NCBI RefSeq assembly: GCF_001580365.1 | Contig: NZ_CP014480.1 | Coordinates: 806,001-870,000 of the forward strand | Reading direction: 5' to 3' | From: Kocuria turfanensis | GTDB taxonomy: Bacteria > Actinomycetota > Actinomycetes > Actinomycetales > Micrococcaceae | DNA length: 64,000 nt | In this document: piece by piece, positions 57,146 through 64,000 of the stretch | Layout of the letters: each line of letters starts with the position of its first letter | Numbering within the stretch: the first letter of the stretch is position 1 | Program-made: the position numbers and the translations under genes | Notes under the pieces: model-generated | Databases searched by the model: none | What the model was told of the DNA's origin: nothing | What the model saw: the letters and a program-made list of their open reading frames with translations, nothing else

Positions 57146-57562
57146 ATGACGACCGCACGAGAGATCATGACCCCCGGCGCGGAGTGCATCGGGAAAAACC
57201 AGAGCCTCGAGGAGGCCGCCCGGAAGATGAAGGACCTCGACGTCGGTGCGCTGCCCATCTGCGGGGAGGACGACCGGCTCAAGGGCGTGCTCACCGACCG
57301 CGACATCGTGGTGCGGTGCCTGGCGGTCGGCACCGACCCCCGCCAGGTGAAGGCCGGGCAGCTGGCCCAGGGGAAGCCGGTGACGATCGGCGCCGACGAC
57401 AGCGTGGAGGAGGCCATCGACACCATGCAGGAGCACCAGGTGCGCCGCCTGCCGGTGATCGACGGACACGCCCTCGTGGGCATGATCAGCCAGGCCGACA
57501 TCGCCCGGTCCATGCCCGAGGACCGCGTGGGTGAGCTCGTCGAGCTGATCTCCTTCGACTGA
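57146..57562 (+). CDS. CBS-domain protein
   Basis: Two CBS domains in 138 residues: AREIMTPGAECIGKNQSLEEAARKM and later PVTIGADDSVEEAIDTM, each followed by a LPI/LPV strand (GALPICGEDD, RRLPVIDG). Such pairs bind adenosine nucleotides and act as energy or stress sensors. AGGAGGA before the ATG at 57146. Similar to the hypoxic-response type CBS proteins of Actinobacteria. Monocistronic, with its own terminator. Confidence 0.93.
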   Translation: MTTAREIMTPGAECIGKNQSLEEAARKMKDLDVGALPICGEDDRLKGVLTDRDIVVRCLAVGTDPRQVKAGQLAQGKPVTIGADDSVEEAIDTMQEHQVRRLPVIDGHALVGMISQADIARSMPEDRVGELVELISFD

Positions 57563-57575
57563 GCCCCCGGTACGG

Positions 57576-57604
57576 ACCGCCCGGCACGGACCGTGCCGGG
57601 CGGT
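57576..57604 (+). terminator. Intrinsic terminator of the CBS gene
   Basis: 12-bp perfect stem (57576-57587 with 57593-57604), 5-base GGACC loop, then TTTGT. One of the few hairpins here with any T-run. Confidence 0.85.
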
Positions 57605-57744
57605 TTGTGCCCGCGGCCCCCGGGCGGGCTACCATCGGTGCCTTCCCCGGCACCGGCCGCGGCGGAACGGGAATAGGTCCGTTCCCCGCCGGGTTGTGGC
57701 GTGGACACCTCAACGACCGCACCATCCACAGGAGGAGATCACCC

Positions 57745-58050
57745 GTGGCCACCGATTACGACGAGCCCCGCGTCAAGCCCGAGGACGAACCCGCCAACGA
57801 GTCGCTCGAGGTGATCCAGGCCCAGCGCAGCGCCACGAGCCAGAGCCCGGCGATCGACGTCGACGACGCGGACACGGCGGAGGGCATCGACCTGCCCGGC
57901 GCGGACCTGTCCCAGGAGGAGCTGCTGATCCAGGTGGTGCCCGAGCAGGAGGACGAGTTCACCTGCATGTCCTGCTTCCTGGTCCGCCACCGCAGCCAGC
58001 TCGCCCGCGAGAAGGACGGCGCGAAGTACTGCCTGGAGTGCGAGGGCTGA
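57745..58050 (+). CDS. DUF4193 family protein
   Basis: Acidic 101-residue protein beginning VATDYDEPRVKPEDEP, with a C-terminal CMSC and CLEC pair (residues about 73-76 and 97-100) that probably bind zinc. Function unknown; widespread in Actinobacteria. The GTG at 57745 has GGAGGAG upstream. A TACCAT -10 candidate lies near 57630-57635, giving a leader of about 100 bases. Confidence 0.9.
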   Translation: MATDYDEPRVKPEDEPANESLEVIQAQRSATSQSPAIDVDDADTAEGIDLPGADLSQEELLIQVVPEQEDEFTCMSCFLVRHRSQLAREKDGAKYCLECEG

Positions 58051-58074
58051 CCCGCCCGGCGGGCCCGCCGCGGC

Positions 58075-59355
58075 TCACTCGTGGCGCAGGGAGGCGATGG
58101 GGTCCTTCCGCGCGGCCCGCACGGCCGGGATCGTGCCGGCGAGGAACGCGATCCCCATGACGGCCAGCACGATCAGCCCGACCCTCCCCGCCTCGAAGGC
58201 GAACAGGGACAGGCCGGGCAGACCCGAGAGATAGCCCCCGGCCAGCGCGCTGCTCACCGCGGAGCCGCCGGCGACGCCCGCCGCGGCGCCGAGGGCCGCG
58301 CCGAGGAGGCCGATCAGCACGGCCTCCAGGGAGAAGAGGCCGAAGACCGTGCGCCCGCTCATCCCCATGGCCTTCATCAGCCCGATCTCCCGGGTGCGCT
58401 CCTGCACCGACATCAGCAGCGTGTTGATGATCCCGAGGCCCGCGGCCAGCAGGGCGATCACGGCACAGGCGTTGAGGATCCACACGATGGCGTTGATGAC
58501 CGTGCGGAACATCCCCAGCTGGTCCTCCACCGTCAGGCCGAGCATCTCCCGCTCCTCCAGCCGGGACTGGATCTCGGCAGCCCGCCCCATGTCCTCGACC
58601 GTGACCGTGGCCATCGCGAAGCTCTCGGGCACCTGCTGCGGCCCGCCGCTCACCTGGTACGCGTAGAGCCGCTCGTTGAAGGAGTCGGACGGGATCGGGT
58701 TCAGGGAGGTCCCCGCCAGGCTCGCCTGGGTCACCCCGGAGATGCGGGCCGGGAACGCCCGGTCCCGCTCCGCGAGGTCGGTCATGACCACGACCACCTC
58801 TCCTCCGACGGCCTCCGCGGCGGAGGCGTAGCCGAGGTGGGCCACCCAGCTGTCCGGGACCGCGATCTCGTCCCGCTCCGCGGCCGGGGGCCCGCCGGCC
58901 ACCATCTGCAGGCCCACGGCGTCGACCGGGATGCCCGGCGAGAGCTGGAAGCGGCTGCCGTCCGCGGCCTCCAGGTAGGTCGGCGAGACCGCGTACATCG
59001 GCTTGACCGACGCCACGCCGTCGAGGCCCTCGAGGAACTCGACGTCCTCCGGGGAGAGCCCCTCGAAGGACACGCCGAAGCCCGTGCGGATCCGCGTGGT
59101 GTCCGGGTCGTACTCGCGCGGCCCGGCACCGGCCGAGAGCTCGACAAGGGGCTGGGACTTCTGGACGTAGAGCGCGTCGGCGTCGCCGAAGGCGGCCACG
59201 GTGTCGTCGATGTAGCGGTTCACACCGGTGCCCATCCCGGAGGTCAGCGTCAGCGCGCAGGCCCCGATGAACACCGCGACCACGGTCAGGCCGGTGCGGA
59301 TCCTCGCCCGCCGCGCGTTGACCGCCGCGGAGCCGAGCAGATCGGGCCACCTCAC
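58075..59355 (-). CDS. FtsX/MacB-type ABC transporter permease
   Basis: Protein of 426 residues with an N-terminal membrane helix (GLTVVAVFIGACALTLTSG), an extracytoplasmic domain of about 230 residues (MacB periplasmic type) and three C-terminal helices with the FtsX signature ERTREIGLMKAMGMSGRTVF. It ends RAARKDPIASLRHE, as typical for such permeases. The usual LolD-like ATPase gene is missing on both sides. The GTG at 59355 overlaps a small upstream frame by four bases. It is convergent with DUF4193. Cargo unknown; lipoproteins or peptides are usual. Confidence 0.88.
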   Translation of the reverse strand: MRWPDLLGSAAVNARRARIRTGLTVVAVFIGACALTLTSGMGTGVNRYIDDTVAAFGDADALYVQKSQPLVELSAGAGPREYDPDTTRIRTGFGVSFEGLSPEDVEFLEGLDGVASVKPMYAVSPTYLEAADGSRFQLSPGIPVDAVGLQMVAGGPPAAERDEIAVPDSWVAHLGYASAAEAVGGEVVVVMTDLAERDRAFPARISGVTQASLAGTSLNPIPSDSFNERLYAYQVSGGPQQVPESFAMATVTVEDMGRAAEIQSRLEEREMLGLTVEDQLGMFRTVINAIVWILNACAVIALLAAGLGIINTLLMSVQERTREIGLMKAMGMSGRTVFGLFSLEAVLIGLLGAALGAAAGVAGGSAVSSALAGGYLSGLPGLSLFAFEAGRVGLIVLAVMGIAFLAGTIPAVRAARKDPIASLRHE

Positions 59356-59555
59356 GGGACGCCCCCGGCGCCGGCGAACGCGCCGCCCGGTGCGGCGCAG
59401 GCGGGCGGCGCGAGCACCGGAGCCCCGCAGCGCTGGGACCGGCGGCCGCACCGGGCCGCCCGCGCAGGGCCGTGGGCGCCCACCACGGTCCTGCCGTGCT
59501 CCGCGCGGCCGTGCACCTGCACCGGGCCCCCCGCCCCGGGCACTCCTGAGCTCAT
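59352..59555 (-). CDS. Possible small protein coupled to the FtsX-type permease
   Basis: A 67-residue frame starts at an ATG (59555) with GGGAGAGG at good distance and ends with its stop overlapping the permease GTG (GTGA). Start MSSGVPGAGGPVQVHGRA, three cysteines near the middle, no membrane segment. No similarity recognised. It could be a true leader peptide, a remnant of the missing ATPase gene, or chance; composition alone does not decide. Confidence 0.35.
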   Translation of the reverse strand: MSSGVPGAGGPVQVHGRAEHGRTVVGAHGPARAARCGRRSQRCGAPVLAPPACAAPGGAFAGAGGVP

Positions 59556-60043
59556 CGACTGCCTCTCCCCGCCTCGGGCGGACGTGGCCGCCCTCCGGAG
59601 TGCGGCCGGCGGAGTGCCCGAGCGGCACCCCGTGGACTCCATCATGTGCGTTCGCGAATGACGGTGCGGACCGGACACGTGTCCCCACTAGTGCAGGGTT
59701 GCGCCGGGGGAAAGGGGCCGGATCCGGATCCCGGCCGCCCCGGCGCCCGCGCGGCGGCCTCTGCGGCCCGGCCCGGGTCCGCCGCCTCATGCCGTCACGT
59801 AGCCGTTCACCCTTGCTAACGATGTGCAGGAGTACATAGTTAAAGCACAGCAGTTCTTCGGTCGGGGGTTCCGGCTCCGTCGAACGGGCACTCGCCCCGT
59901 CCGGGCCGAACGAGGAGCAGCACGACGCGTCCCGTCGTGTCCGCGCGGGGGTGCGGAGGCGACACCGTCAGGGGCTCGTGCTGCGCGCTGGCGGTCCTGG
60001 GGTGGGCCCGGGCCGACTACGGACGATCAGGAGACACATCGAC
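59556..60043 (+). promoter_or_regulatory. Promoter and structured leader of the surface-protein gene
   Basis: No gene was seen in these 488 bp. TTGCTA (59813-59818) and CATAGT (59835-59840) with a 16-base spacer form the best promoter, giving a leader of nearly 200 bases. In it, CACGACG (59921-59927) can pair with CGTCGTG (59933-59939), or the overlapping GCAGCACGA (59917-59925) can pair with TCGTGCTGC (59976-59984); the two folds exclude each other. An AGGAG site ends the leader. No known riboswitch family was recognised. Confidence 0.4.
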
Positions 60044-60793
60044 ATGACTGCTACGAGAAAGCTGGTGGTCGCCGGCTCGTCGACGACCGTGCTGGTGGGG
60101 AGCCTGTTGCTGGGCGCCCCGTCGGCCGTCGCCGCACCGGTGGACGCACCGGCCGCTGACGCCCCGCCGGGCGTGGCCGAACCCGCGGCGCAGCAGGCCG
60201 CTCCGGCCGAGCTCCCGGCCGTGGCTCCCGCGCCCGTCGATCCCGCACCCGTGGAGGCCCCCGCGGCCGCCCAGGAGGCACCGGCTGCGCCGGAGGTGGT
60301 CCCGGCCGCACCCGCGGCGCAGGAGGCCGCCCCGGTCGCACCGCCGGCCGTGGACCCCGCGCCCGCGGACGTCCCGGCCGCCGCCCAGGTGGCACCGGCG
60401 GCCCCCGAGGTCGCCCCGGCCGCACCCGCGGCGCAGGAGGCCGCCCCGGTCGCACCGCCGGCCGTGGACCCCGCGCCCGCGGACGTCCCGGCCGCCGTCC
60501 AGGAGGTCCCGGCCGCGCCCGCGGCCGAGGTGGCCGCTCCCAGCGGGGGCGAGAACACCGGTCTGAACGTGGACACCTTCCTCACCGCCGCGCCCCTGGA
60601 GCAGCCGGCCGCGGCCGGGGTGCTCACCGCGCTGCTCGCGGCGGCGGTGGCCCTGCCCGGCGCGCTGGCGCTCCGGGCCCGCCGGCTCGGGGCGGCGCCG
60701 GTGCGGCGGGCGCCCGGCCGCGCCCCCGCACAGGGACGACCGGTCCCGGCCGTCGCGGCCCGGACCACGGAGAACAGGACAGCATGGGCATGA
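60044..60793 (+). CDS. Pro/Ala-rich secreted surface protein, candidate sortase substrate
   Basis: 249 residues. Signal peptide with cleavage after SAVA (about residue 30), a Pro/Ala/Val-rich stalk to about 185 with a 38-residue repeat, then GENTGLNVDTFLTA, one hydrophobic helix (GVLTALLAAAVALPGALAL) and a basic tail starting RARRLG. This is the layout of a cell-wall sorting signal, but there is no LPXTG or LAXTG. Its stop overlaps the sortase gene, which suggests it is that sortase's substrate. AGGAG before the ATG. Binding partner unknown. Confidence 0.75.
   Translation: MTATRKLVVAGSSTTVLVGSLLLGAPSAVAAPVDAPAADAPPGVAEPAAQQAAPAELPAVAPAPVDPAPVEAPAAAQEAPAAPEVVPAAPAAQEAAPVAPPAVDPAPADVPAAAQVAPAAPEVAPAAPAAQEAAPVAPPAVDPAPADVPAAVQEVPAAPAAEVAAPSGGENTGLNVDTFLTAAPLEQPAAAGVLTALLAAAVALPGALALRARRLGAAPVRRAPGRAPAQGRPVPAVAARTTENRTAWA
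60307..60534 (+). repeat. 114-bp tandem duplication in the surface-protein gene
   Basis: The second copy starts at 60421, exactly 114 bases after the first at 60307; at least the first 77 bases are identical. It encodes a 38-residue Pro/Ala repeat (PAAQEAAPVAPPAVDPAPAD). Confidence 0.85.
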
Positions 60794-61392
60794 GCACCCT
60801 GCCGGCGCCGCCGCGCCCGGGCACGACCTCCCGCACGGACCCGCGGGCGCGGTGGGCGGCCGTGGTGACCATCTGCGCCGCCGTCCTCTGGGTGGGGCTG
60901 ATGAACCAGTGGTTCCTCGCCCAGGAGCTCTTCGGCCACACCCCGGGCGCGGCGTCGCCGCTGCGCCTGAGCATCGACGCCGTGGACTTCGAGGCGGACG
61001 TCCTGCCCTACAACCCCACGGAGGACCAGCTCTCGGAGGCCTCCCTGGTGCCCCCGCAGACCTACAGCGGCTACTGGCTCACCCCCTACGGGATGCCCGG
61101 CGCGGGCTCGGAGAACACCACCTACATCGCCGGGCACAGCTACGACCGGGTCGCGCTGCCGTTCAACAAGCTCAGCGACCCGTCCCTGGTCGGGAAACGG
61201 CTCGAGGTGGAGACGGTCGACGGGACGCTCGACTACGTGGTCGACTCCGTCACGACCTACGAGAAGGACACGCTCAAGGACAGCGGGATCTGGCGGGTCG
61301 TGCCCCACCGCATCGTGCTGATCAGCTGCTACACGCGTGACGCGGTCGGCAAGAACGTCGTGGTCACCGCTTCCCCCGCCCCGGAGGACTAG
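60784..61392 (+). CDS. Class F-like sortase
   Basis: Membrane transpeptidase of 202 residues that links proteins to the cell wall or to each other. One membrane helix (WAAVVTICAAVLWVGLM), then the sortase domain with H118 in YIAGHSYD and C182 in VLISCYTRD. The third catalytic residue, Arg, is not in its usual place: only R185 and, before NVVV, K190 are near. ATG at 60784, or at 60790 with a four-base overlap of the upstream stop. Coupled to the surface-protein gene. Class F is inferred from length and overall pattern. Confidence 0.85.
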   Translation: MGMSTLPAPPRPGTTSRTDPRARWAAVVTICAAVLWVGLMNQWFLAQELFGHTPGAASPLRLSIDAVDFEADVLPYNPTEDQLSEASLVPPQTYSGYWLTPYGMPGAGSENTTYIAGHSYDRVALPFNKLSDPSLVGKRLEVETVDGTLDYVVDSVTTYEKDTLKDSGIWRVVPHRIVLISCYTRDAVGKNVVVTASPAPED

Positions 61393-61426
61393 GCCCGGCC
61401 CCGAGGGGAACGGGCGGGCCGGAGAG

Positions 61427-62545
61427 TCAGCGCAGGCCGACCGGGCGCTCCATGGCCAGGCCGAGCAGCTCGTCGATCAGCCGGGCGTAGTCCAGCCCGG
61501 AGGCCGCCCACATCCGCGGGTACATGGAGATCGGGGTGAAGCCGGGCATGGTGTTGACCTCGTTGATGACGACCCGGCCGTCCGGGGTGTAGAAGAAGTC
61601 GGCGCGGCACAGGCCCTCGCCGTCGAGCGCCTCGAAGGCGGTCACGGCTCCGGCGCGGATGGCGTCGGTCGCCTCCTGCGGCAGGTCCGCGGGGCAGCTG
61701 AGCCTCGCGGAGGCCTGGGAGACGTACTTGGCCTCGAAGTCGTAGAAAGCGTGCTCGTCGACGATCTCGATCTCCCCGGGCATCGAGGTGCGGGCCGGGT
61801 CCGTGCCGCGGCCCTGGAGCACGGCGCACTCGATCTCCCGGCCCACGATGCCGGCCTCGACCACGAGCTTGCGGTCGTGCTCCCGGGCGGTCTCGATCGC
61901 CGCGTCCAGGTCCTCGGGCCGGTCCACCTTGGTGATCCCGAAGGAGGAGCCCGCCCGGGCCGGCTTCACGAACACGGGGAAGCCCAGCGCGGCGATCCGC
62001 TCGCGCACGCAGGCCGGGTCGAGAGCCCACTGGCGGTCGGTGACCACGGTGTAGGGGCCCACCTCCATGCCGGCCGCCTCGAAGGCCAGCTTCATGAAGT
62101 GCTTGTCCATGCCCACCGCGGAGGCGGTCACCCCGCAGCCGACGTAGCGCAGGTCCGCGAGCTCGAGGAGCCCCTGGAGGGTGCCGTCCTCGCCGAAGGG
62201 CCCGTGCAGCAGGGGCAGGACCACGTCGATGTGGCGGTCGCGGGTCACGGTCTCGCCGCAGGAGCCGGCCTGCCGGACGATCAGCTCGTTCTCCCCGACC
62301 TTCAGCGGCAGGCTCACGAGGTCCTCCCCCACCGGCAGCTCGGCGATCGGGTTCTCGTCCAGCAGCCGCTCCAGCTCCTCCTGCGGGCAGAGGAACCACT
62401 CACCGGAGGTGGAGATCCCGACCGTCACCACGTCCCACTTCTCCCGGTCGATGGCGCGCAGCACGCCGCGGGCCGTGATGAGGGAGATGGAGTGCTCGCT
62501 GGAGCGTCCGCCGAAGAGCACGGCGACGCAGGGGCGGGGGGTCAT
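61427..62545 (-). CDS. ddl: D-alanine--D-alanine ligase
   Basis: Joins two D-alanines with ATP for peptidoglycan. The 372-residue ATP-grasp protein starts with VAVLFGGRSSEHSISL and has LLHGPFGEDGTLQGL, PVFVKPARAGSSFGITKV and the metal site GRVVINEVNTMPGFT. Its start overlaps the gpsA stop by four bases (ATGA). It is convergent with the sortase gene, and in other Actinobacteria it is next to DUF3515. Confidence 0.96.
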   Translation of the reverse strand: MTPRPCVAVLFGGRSSEHSISLITARGVLRAIDREKWDVVTVGISTSGEWFLCPQEELERLLDENPIAELPVGEDLVSLPLKVGENELIVRQAGSCGETVTRDRHIDVVLPLLHGPFGEDGTLQGLLELADLRYVGCGVTASAVGMDKHFMKLAFEAAGMEVGPYTVVTDRQWALDPACVRERIAALGFPVFVKPARAGSSFGITKVDRPEDLDAAIETAREHDRKLVVEAGIVGREIECAVLQGRGTDPARTSMPGEIEIVDEHAFYDFEAKYVSQASARLSCPADLPQEATDAIRAGAVTAFEALDGEGLCRADFFYTPDGRVVINEVNTMPGFTPISMYPRMWAASGLDYARLIDELLGLAMERPVGLR

Positions 62546-63684
62546 GGGGTGGTCCCTTCGGATTTGATCTCGCGGCCCAGCAGCAGCGGGGCCAGGTCGT
62601 CGACGGTGATGTCCTCGCGCAGGATGGCCACGACGGCCTCGGTGATGGGCATGTCGACGCCGTGCCGGCGGGCCAGGGCCAGCACGGCCGGGGCGGACTT
62701 GATCCCCTCGGCCGTCTGGGTCATCTCCTCCTGCACCTCGGCGAGGGTCGCGCCGAGCCCCAGGAGCCGGCCCGCCGTGCGGTTGCGGGACAGCGGCGAC
62801 GAGCAGGTCGCCACGAGGTCGCCCATCCCGGCCAGGCCGGAGAGCGTCTCGAGCCGGCCGCCCAGGGCGAGGGCGAGGCGGGTGGTCTCGGCCAGCCCGC
62901 GGGTGATGATGGAGGCCTTCGAGTTCTCCCCGAAGTGCCGCCCGTCGGCGATGCCCACGGACAGGGCGATGACGTTCTTGACCACCCCGCCGATCTCGGT
63001 GCCCACCACGTCGGTGTTGGTGTACGGGCGGAAGTAGCGGGTCCGGCAGGCGTGCGCCACCCAGCTGGCGAGCTCCGTGGTGGGGGCCGCGACGACGGAG
63101 GCGGTGGGCTGCTCCTCGGCGATCTCCATGGCCAGGTTCGGCCCGGAGAGCACGCAGGTGCGCTCCCGCCAGTGCTCGGCGTCCCGGTCCGTGTCCCGGC
63201 CGAGCTCCTCGGCGACCACCTCGCTCATCCGCAGCCCGGTGTCCCGCTCGAGTCCCTTGGCCAGGGAGAGCAGCACCGCCTCCGGGTCGAGGTGCGGGGC
63301 CGCGGCGGCCAGCTGCGCGCGCAGCGCCTGGGCGGGCACCGCGAGGACCACCAGGTCGGCCCCGTGCACGGCGGCGGCGAGGTCCCCGGTGACCTGCAGG
63401 AGCCCGGGCAGCCGGATGCCGGGCACGTAGCGGTCGTTCACGTGGGTGCGCGCCACGTGCCCCATGGCGTCCGCGTCACGCCCCCAGAGCACGACCGTGC
63501 GGGCCGGGGGCTCGTGCCGGGCGTGCGCGGCGGCCCGGGCGCTGTCGGCCAGGACCTTGGCGAAGGTGGTGCCCCAGGACCCGGCGCCGAGCACGGCGAT
63601 CTTCCGGGGGCCCCCGGCGGTTCCGGACGGGACGGGCAGGGGTGAGCCGGGCATGGGCCGGGCGGGGCCGGAGGGCGACGTCAC
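62542..63684 (-). CDS. gpsA: Glycerol-3-phosphate dehydrogenase [NAD(P)+]
   Basis: Makes sn-glycerol-3-phosphate for phospholipids. The 380-residue protein has a 25-residue Pro/Ser N-terminal extension, then the Rossmann motif VLGAGSWGTTFA, LSGPNLAMEIAE, and the catalytic Lys in GVVKNVIALSVG. GTG at 63684 overlaps the plsC stop by four bases, with GGAGG upstream. plsC-gpsA-ddl form one coupled unit. Confidence 0.95.
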   Translation of the reverse strand: MTSPSGPARPMPGSPLPVPSGTAGGPRKIAVLGAGSWGTTFAKVLADSARAAAHARHEPPARTVVLWGRDADAMGHVARTHVNDRYVPGIRLPGLLQVTGDLAAAVHGADLVVLAVPAQALRAQLAAAAPHLDPEAVLLSLAKGLERDTGLRMSEVVAEELGRDTDRDAEHWRERTCVLSGPNLAMEIAEEQPTASVVAAPTTELASWVAHACRTRYFRPYTNTDVVGTEIGGVVKNVIALSVGIADGRHFGENSKASIITRGLAETTRLALALGGRLETLSGLAGMGDLVATCSSPLSRNRTAGRLLGLGATLAEVQEEMTQTAEGIKSAPAVLALARRHGVDMPITEAVVAILREDITVDDLAPLLLGREIKSEGTTP

Positions 63685-64000
63685 AGGCGGCCTCCTCGGC
63701 TGCGGTCCCACAGGGCGGGCGGGGCCTCGGCCCCGCGCAGCGCCGCGAGCTCGTCGGTCACGGCCCGCATGATCGCGTCGGTGGCGTCCTCCAGCCGGGC
63801 GGCGTGGCGCCCCACGGGGTGCGTCAGGGCCGGGGCGTCGTCGCGCCACGGGGTGAGGTCCACGGGCGGGCCGATCCGCACGCGCACGTGCTTGCGCGGG
63901 AACAGGCTGACGGTCTGCCGACCGGTGGACGGGGCCCGGCCGAGGACCTCCTGGTCCCCCCAGTGCGCCAGCGGGATCACCGGGACGCCGGTGGCCAGGG
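63681..64000 (-). CDS. plsC: 1-acyl-sn-glycerol-3-phosphate acyltransferase (N-terminus beyond window)
   Basis: Second acylation of phosphatidic acid synthesis. Only the last 106 residues are visible: TGVPVIPLAHWGDQEVL is the family's late conserved block, followed by a basic strand and a helical C-terminus. The catalytic HX4D motif lies outside the window. Named from this block and its coupling to gpsA, the next step in the same pathway. Confidence 0.85.
   Translation of the reverse strand, partial: LATGVPVIPLAHWGDQEVLGRAPSTGRQTVSLFPRKHVRVRIGPPVDLTPWRDDAPALTHPVGRHAARLEDATDAIMRAVTDELAALRGAEAPPALWDRSRGGRL

Noticed and set aside
59356..59790. Remains of an ABC ATPase gene upstream of the FtsX-type permease
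   Set aside because: No Walker A, signature or Walker B motif was seen in any frame, so a remnant cannot be supported.
59840..60043. A c-di-AMP (ydaO) riboswitch before the surface-protein gene
   Set aside because: Such switches occur before wall genes in Actinobacteria, but the conserved core elements of that class, such as ACAGCTAACC, were not found.
60560..60793. An LPXTG or LAXTG motif in the surface protein
   Set aside because: Neither pattern is present; LPGAL lies inside the membrane helix and is not a sorting motif.

Overview
The window is high-GC DNA (low 70s per cent by eye) with strong GC codon bias, many GTG starts and gene neighbourhoods typical of Actinobacteria. The ole (long-chain olefin) cluster with a fused oleBC gene, together with overall gene order, points to the family Micrococcaceae (Micrococcus- or Kocuria-like). 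That assignment is inferred from gene content and was not checked by any search. About 59 protein genes are supported. No rRNA, tRNA, CRISPR array, insertion sequence or prophage was seen.

Layout. 1-1717 (minus): sirtuin (cut by the window edge), AhpE-type peroxiredoxin and a DUF3052 protein. 2153-10270 (plus): aceE, a PucR-type regulator (fasR) and the type II fatty acid synthase genes fabD-fabH-acpP-fabF. 10368-18208 (minus): DUF3145, xerC, dprA, comM, a proline-rich lipoprotein, yraN, DUF2469 and rnhB. 18198-22805 (minus): two signal peptidases, rplS, trmD, rimM, khpA and rpsP. 23029-27506 (minus): an ABC-2 type exporter and a two-component system. 27637-28086: a 43-bp tandem repeat array. 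28087-34849 (minus): a conserved hypothetical, a Nudix hydrolase, ffh, glnB, amtB and ftsY. 34929-36164 (plus): an MFS transporter. 36240-39853 (minus): smc with a one-base frameshift. 40111-45140 (plus): oleA, oleBC and oleD. 45163-48185 (minus): mutM, rnc, rpmF, DUF177 and coaD. 48232-49897 (plus): an aminotransferase and a small protein. 49971-56378 (minus): UDP-glucose dehydrogenase, rsmD, recG, a DAK2-domain protein and thiL. 56443-61392: a DUF3515 lipoprotein, a CBS protein, DUF4193, a lone FtsX-type permease, and a coupled pair made of a Pro/Ala-rich surface protein and a class F-like sortase. 61427-64000 (minus): ddl, gpsA and plsC (cut by the edge).

Most of the window is the conserved actinobacterial core, familiar from Mycobacterium tuberculosis gene order (ahpE to aceE to fabD; smc-ftsY-amt-glnB-ffh; rpsP-KH-rimM-trmD-rplS-lepB-rnhB; gpsA-ddl-DUF3515-thiL-DAK2-recG). 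Against that background the lineage-specific parts stand out: the ole cluster between smc and mutM, the lipoprotein between yraN and comM, the sortase/surface-protein island between DUF3515 and ddl, and the apparent loss of glnD between glnB and ffh. Pyruvate dehydrogenase E1 and FAS II make the acyl chains; OleA, OleBC and OleD can turn pairs of them into long-chain alkenes.

Six genes (fasR, the MFS gene, coaD, the aminotransferase gene, thiL and the DUF3515 gene) start 6 or 7 bases after a -10-like TANNNT hexamer and have no ribosome binding site, so they are probably leaderless.
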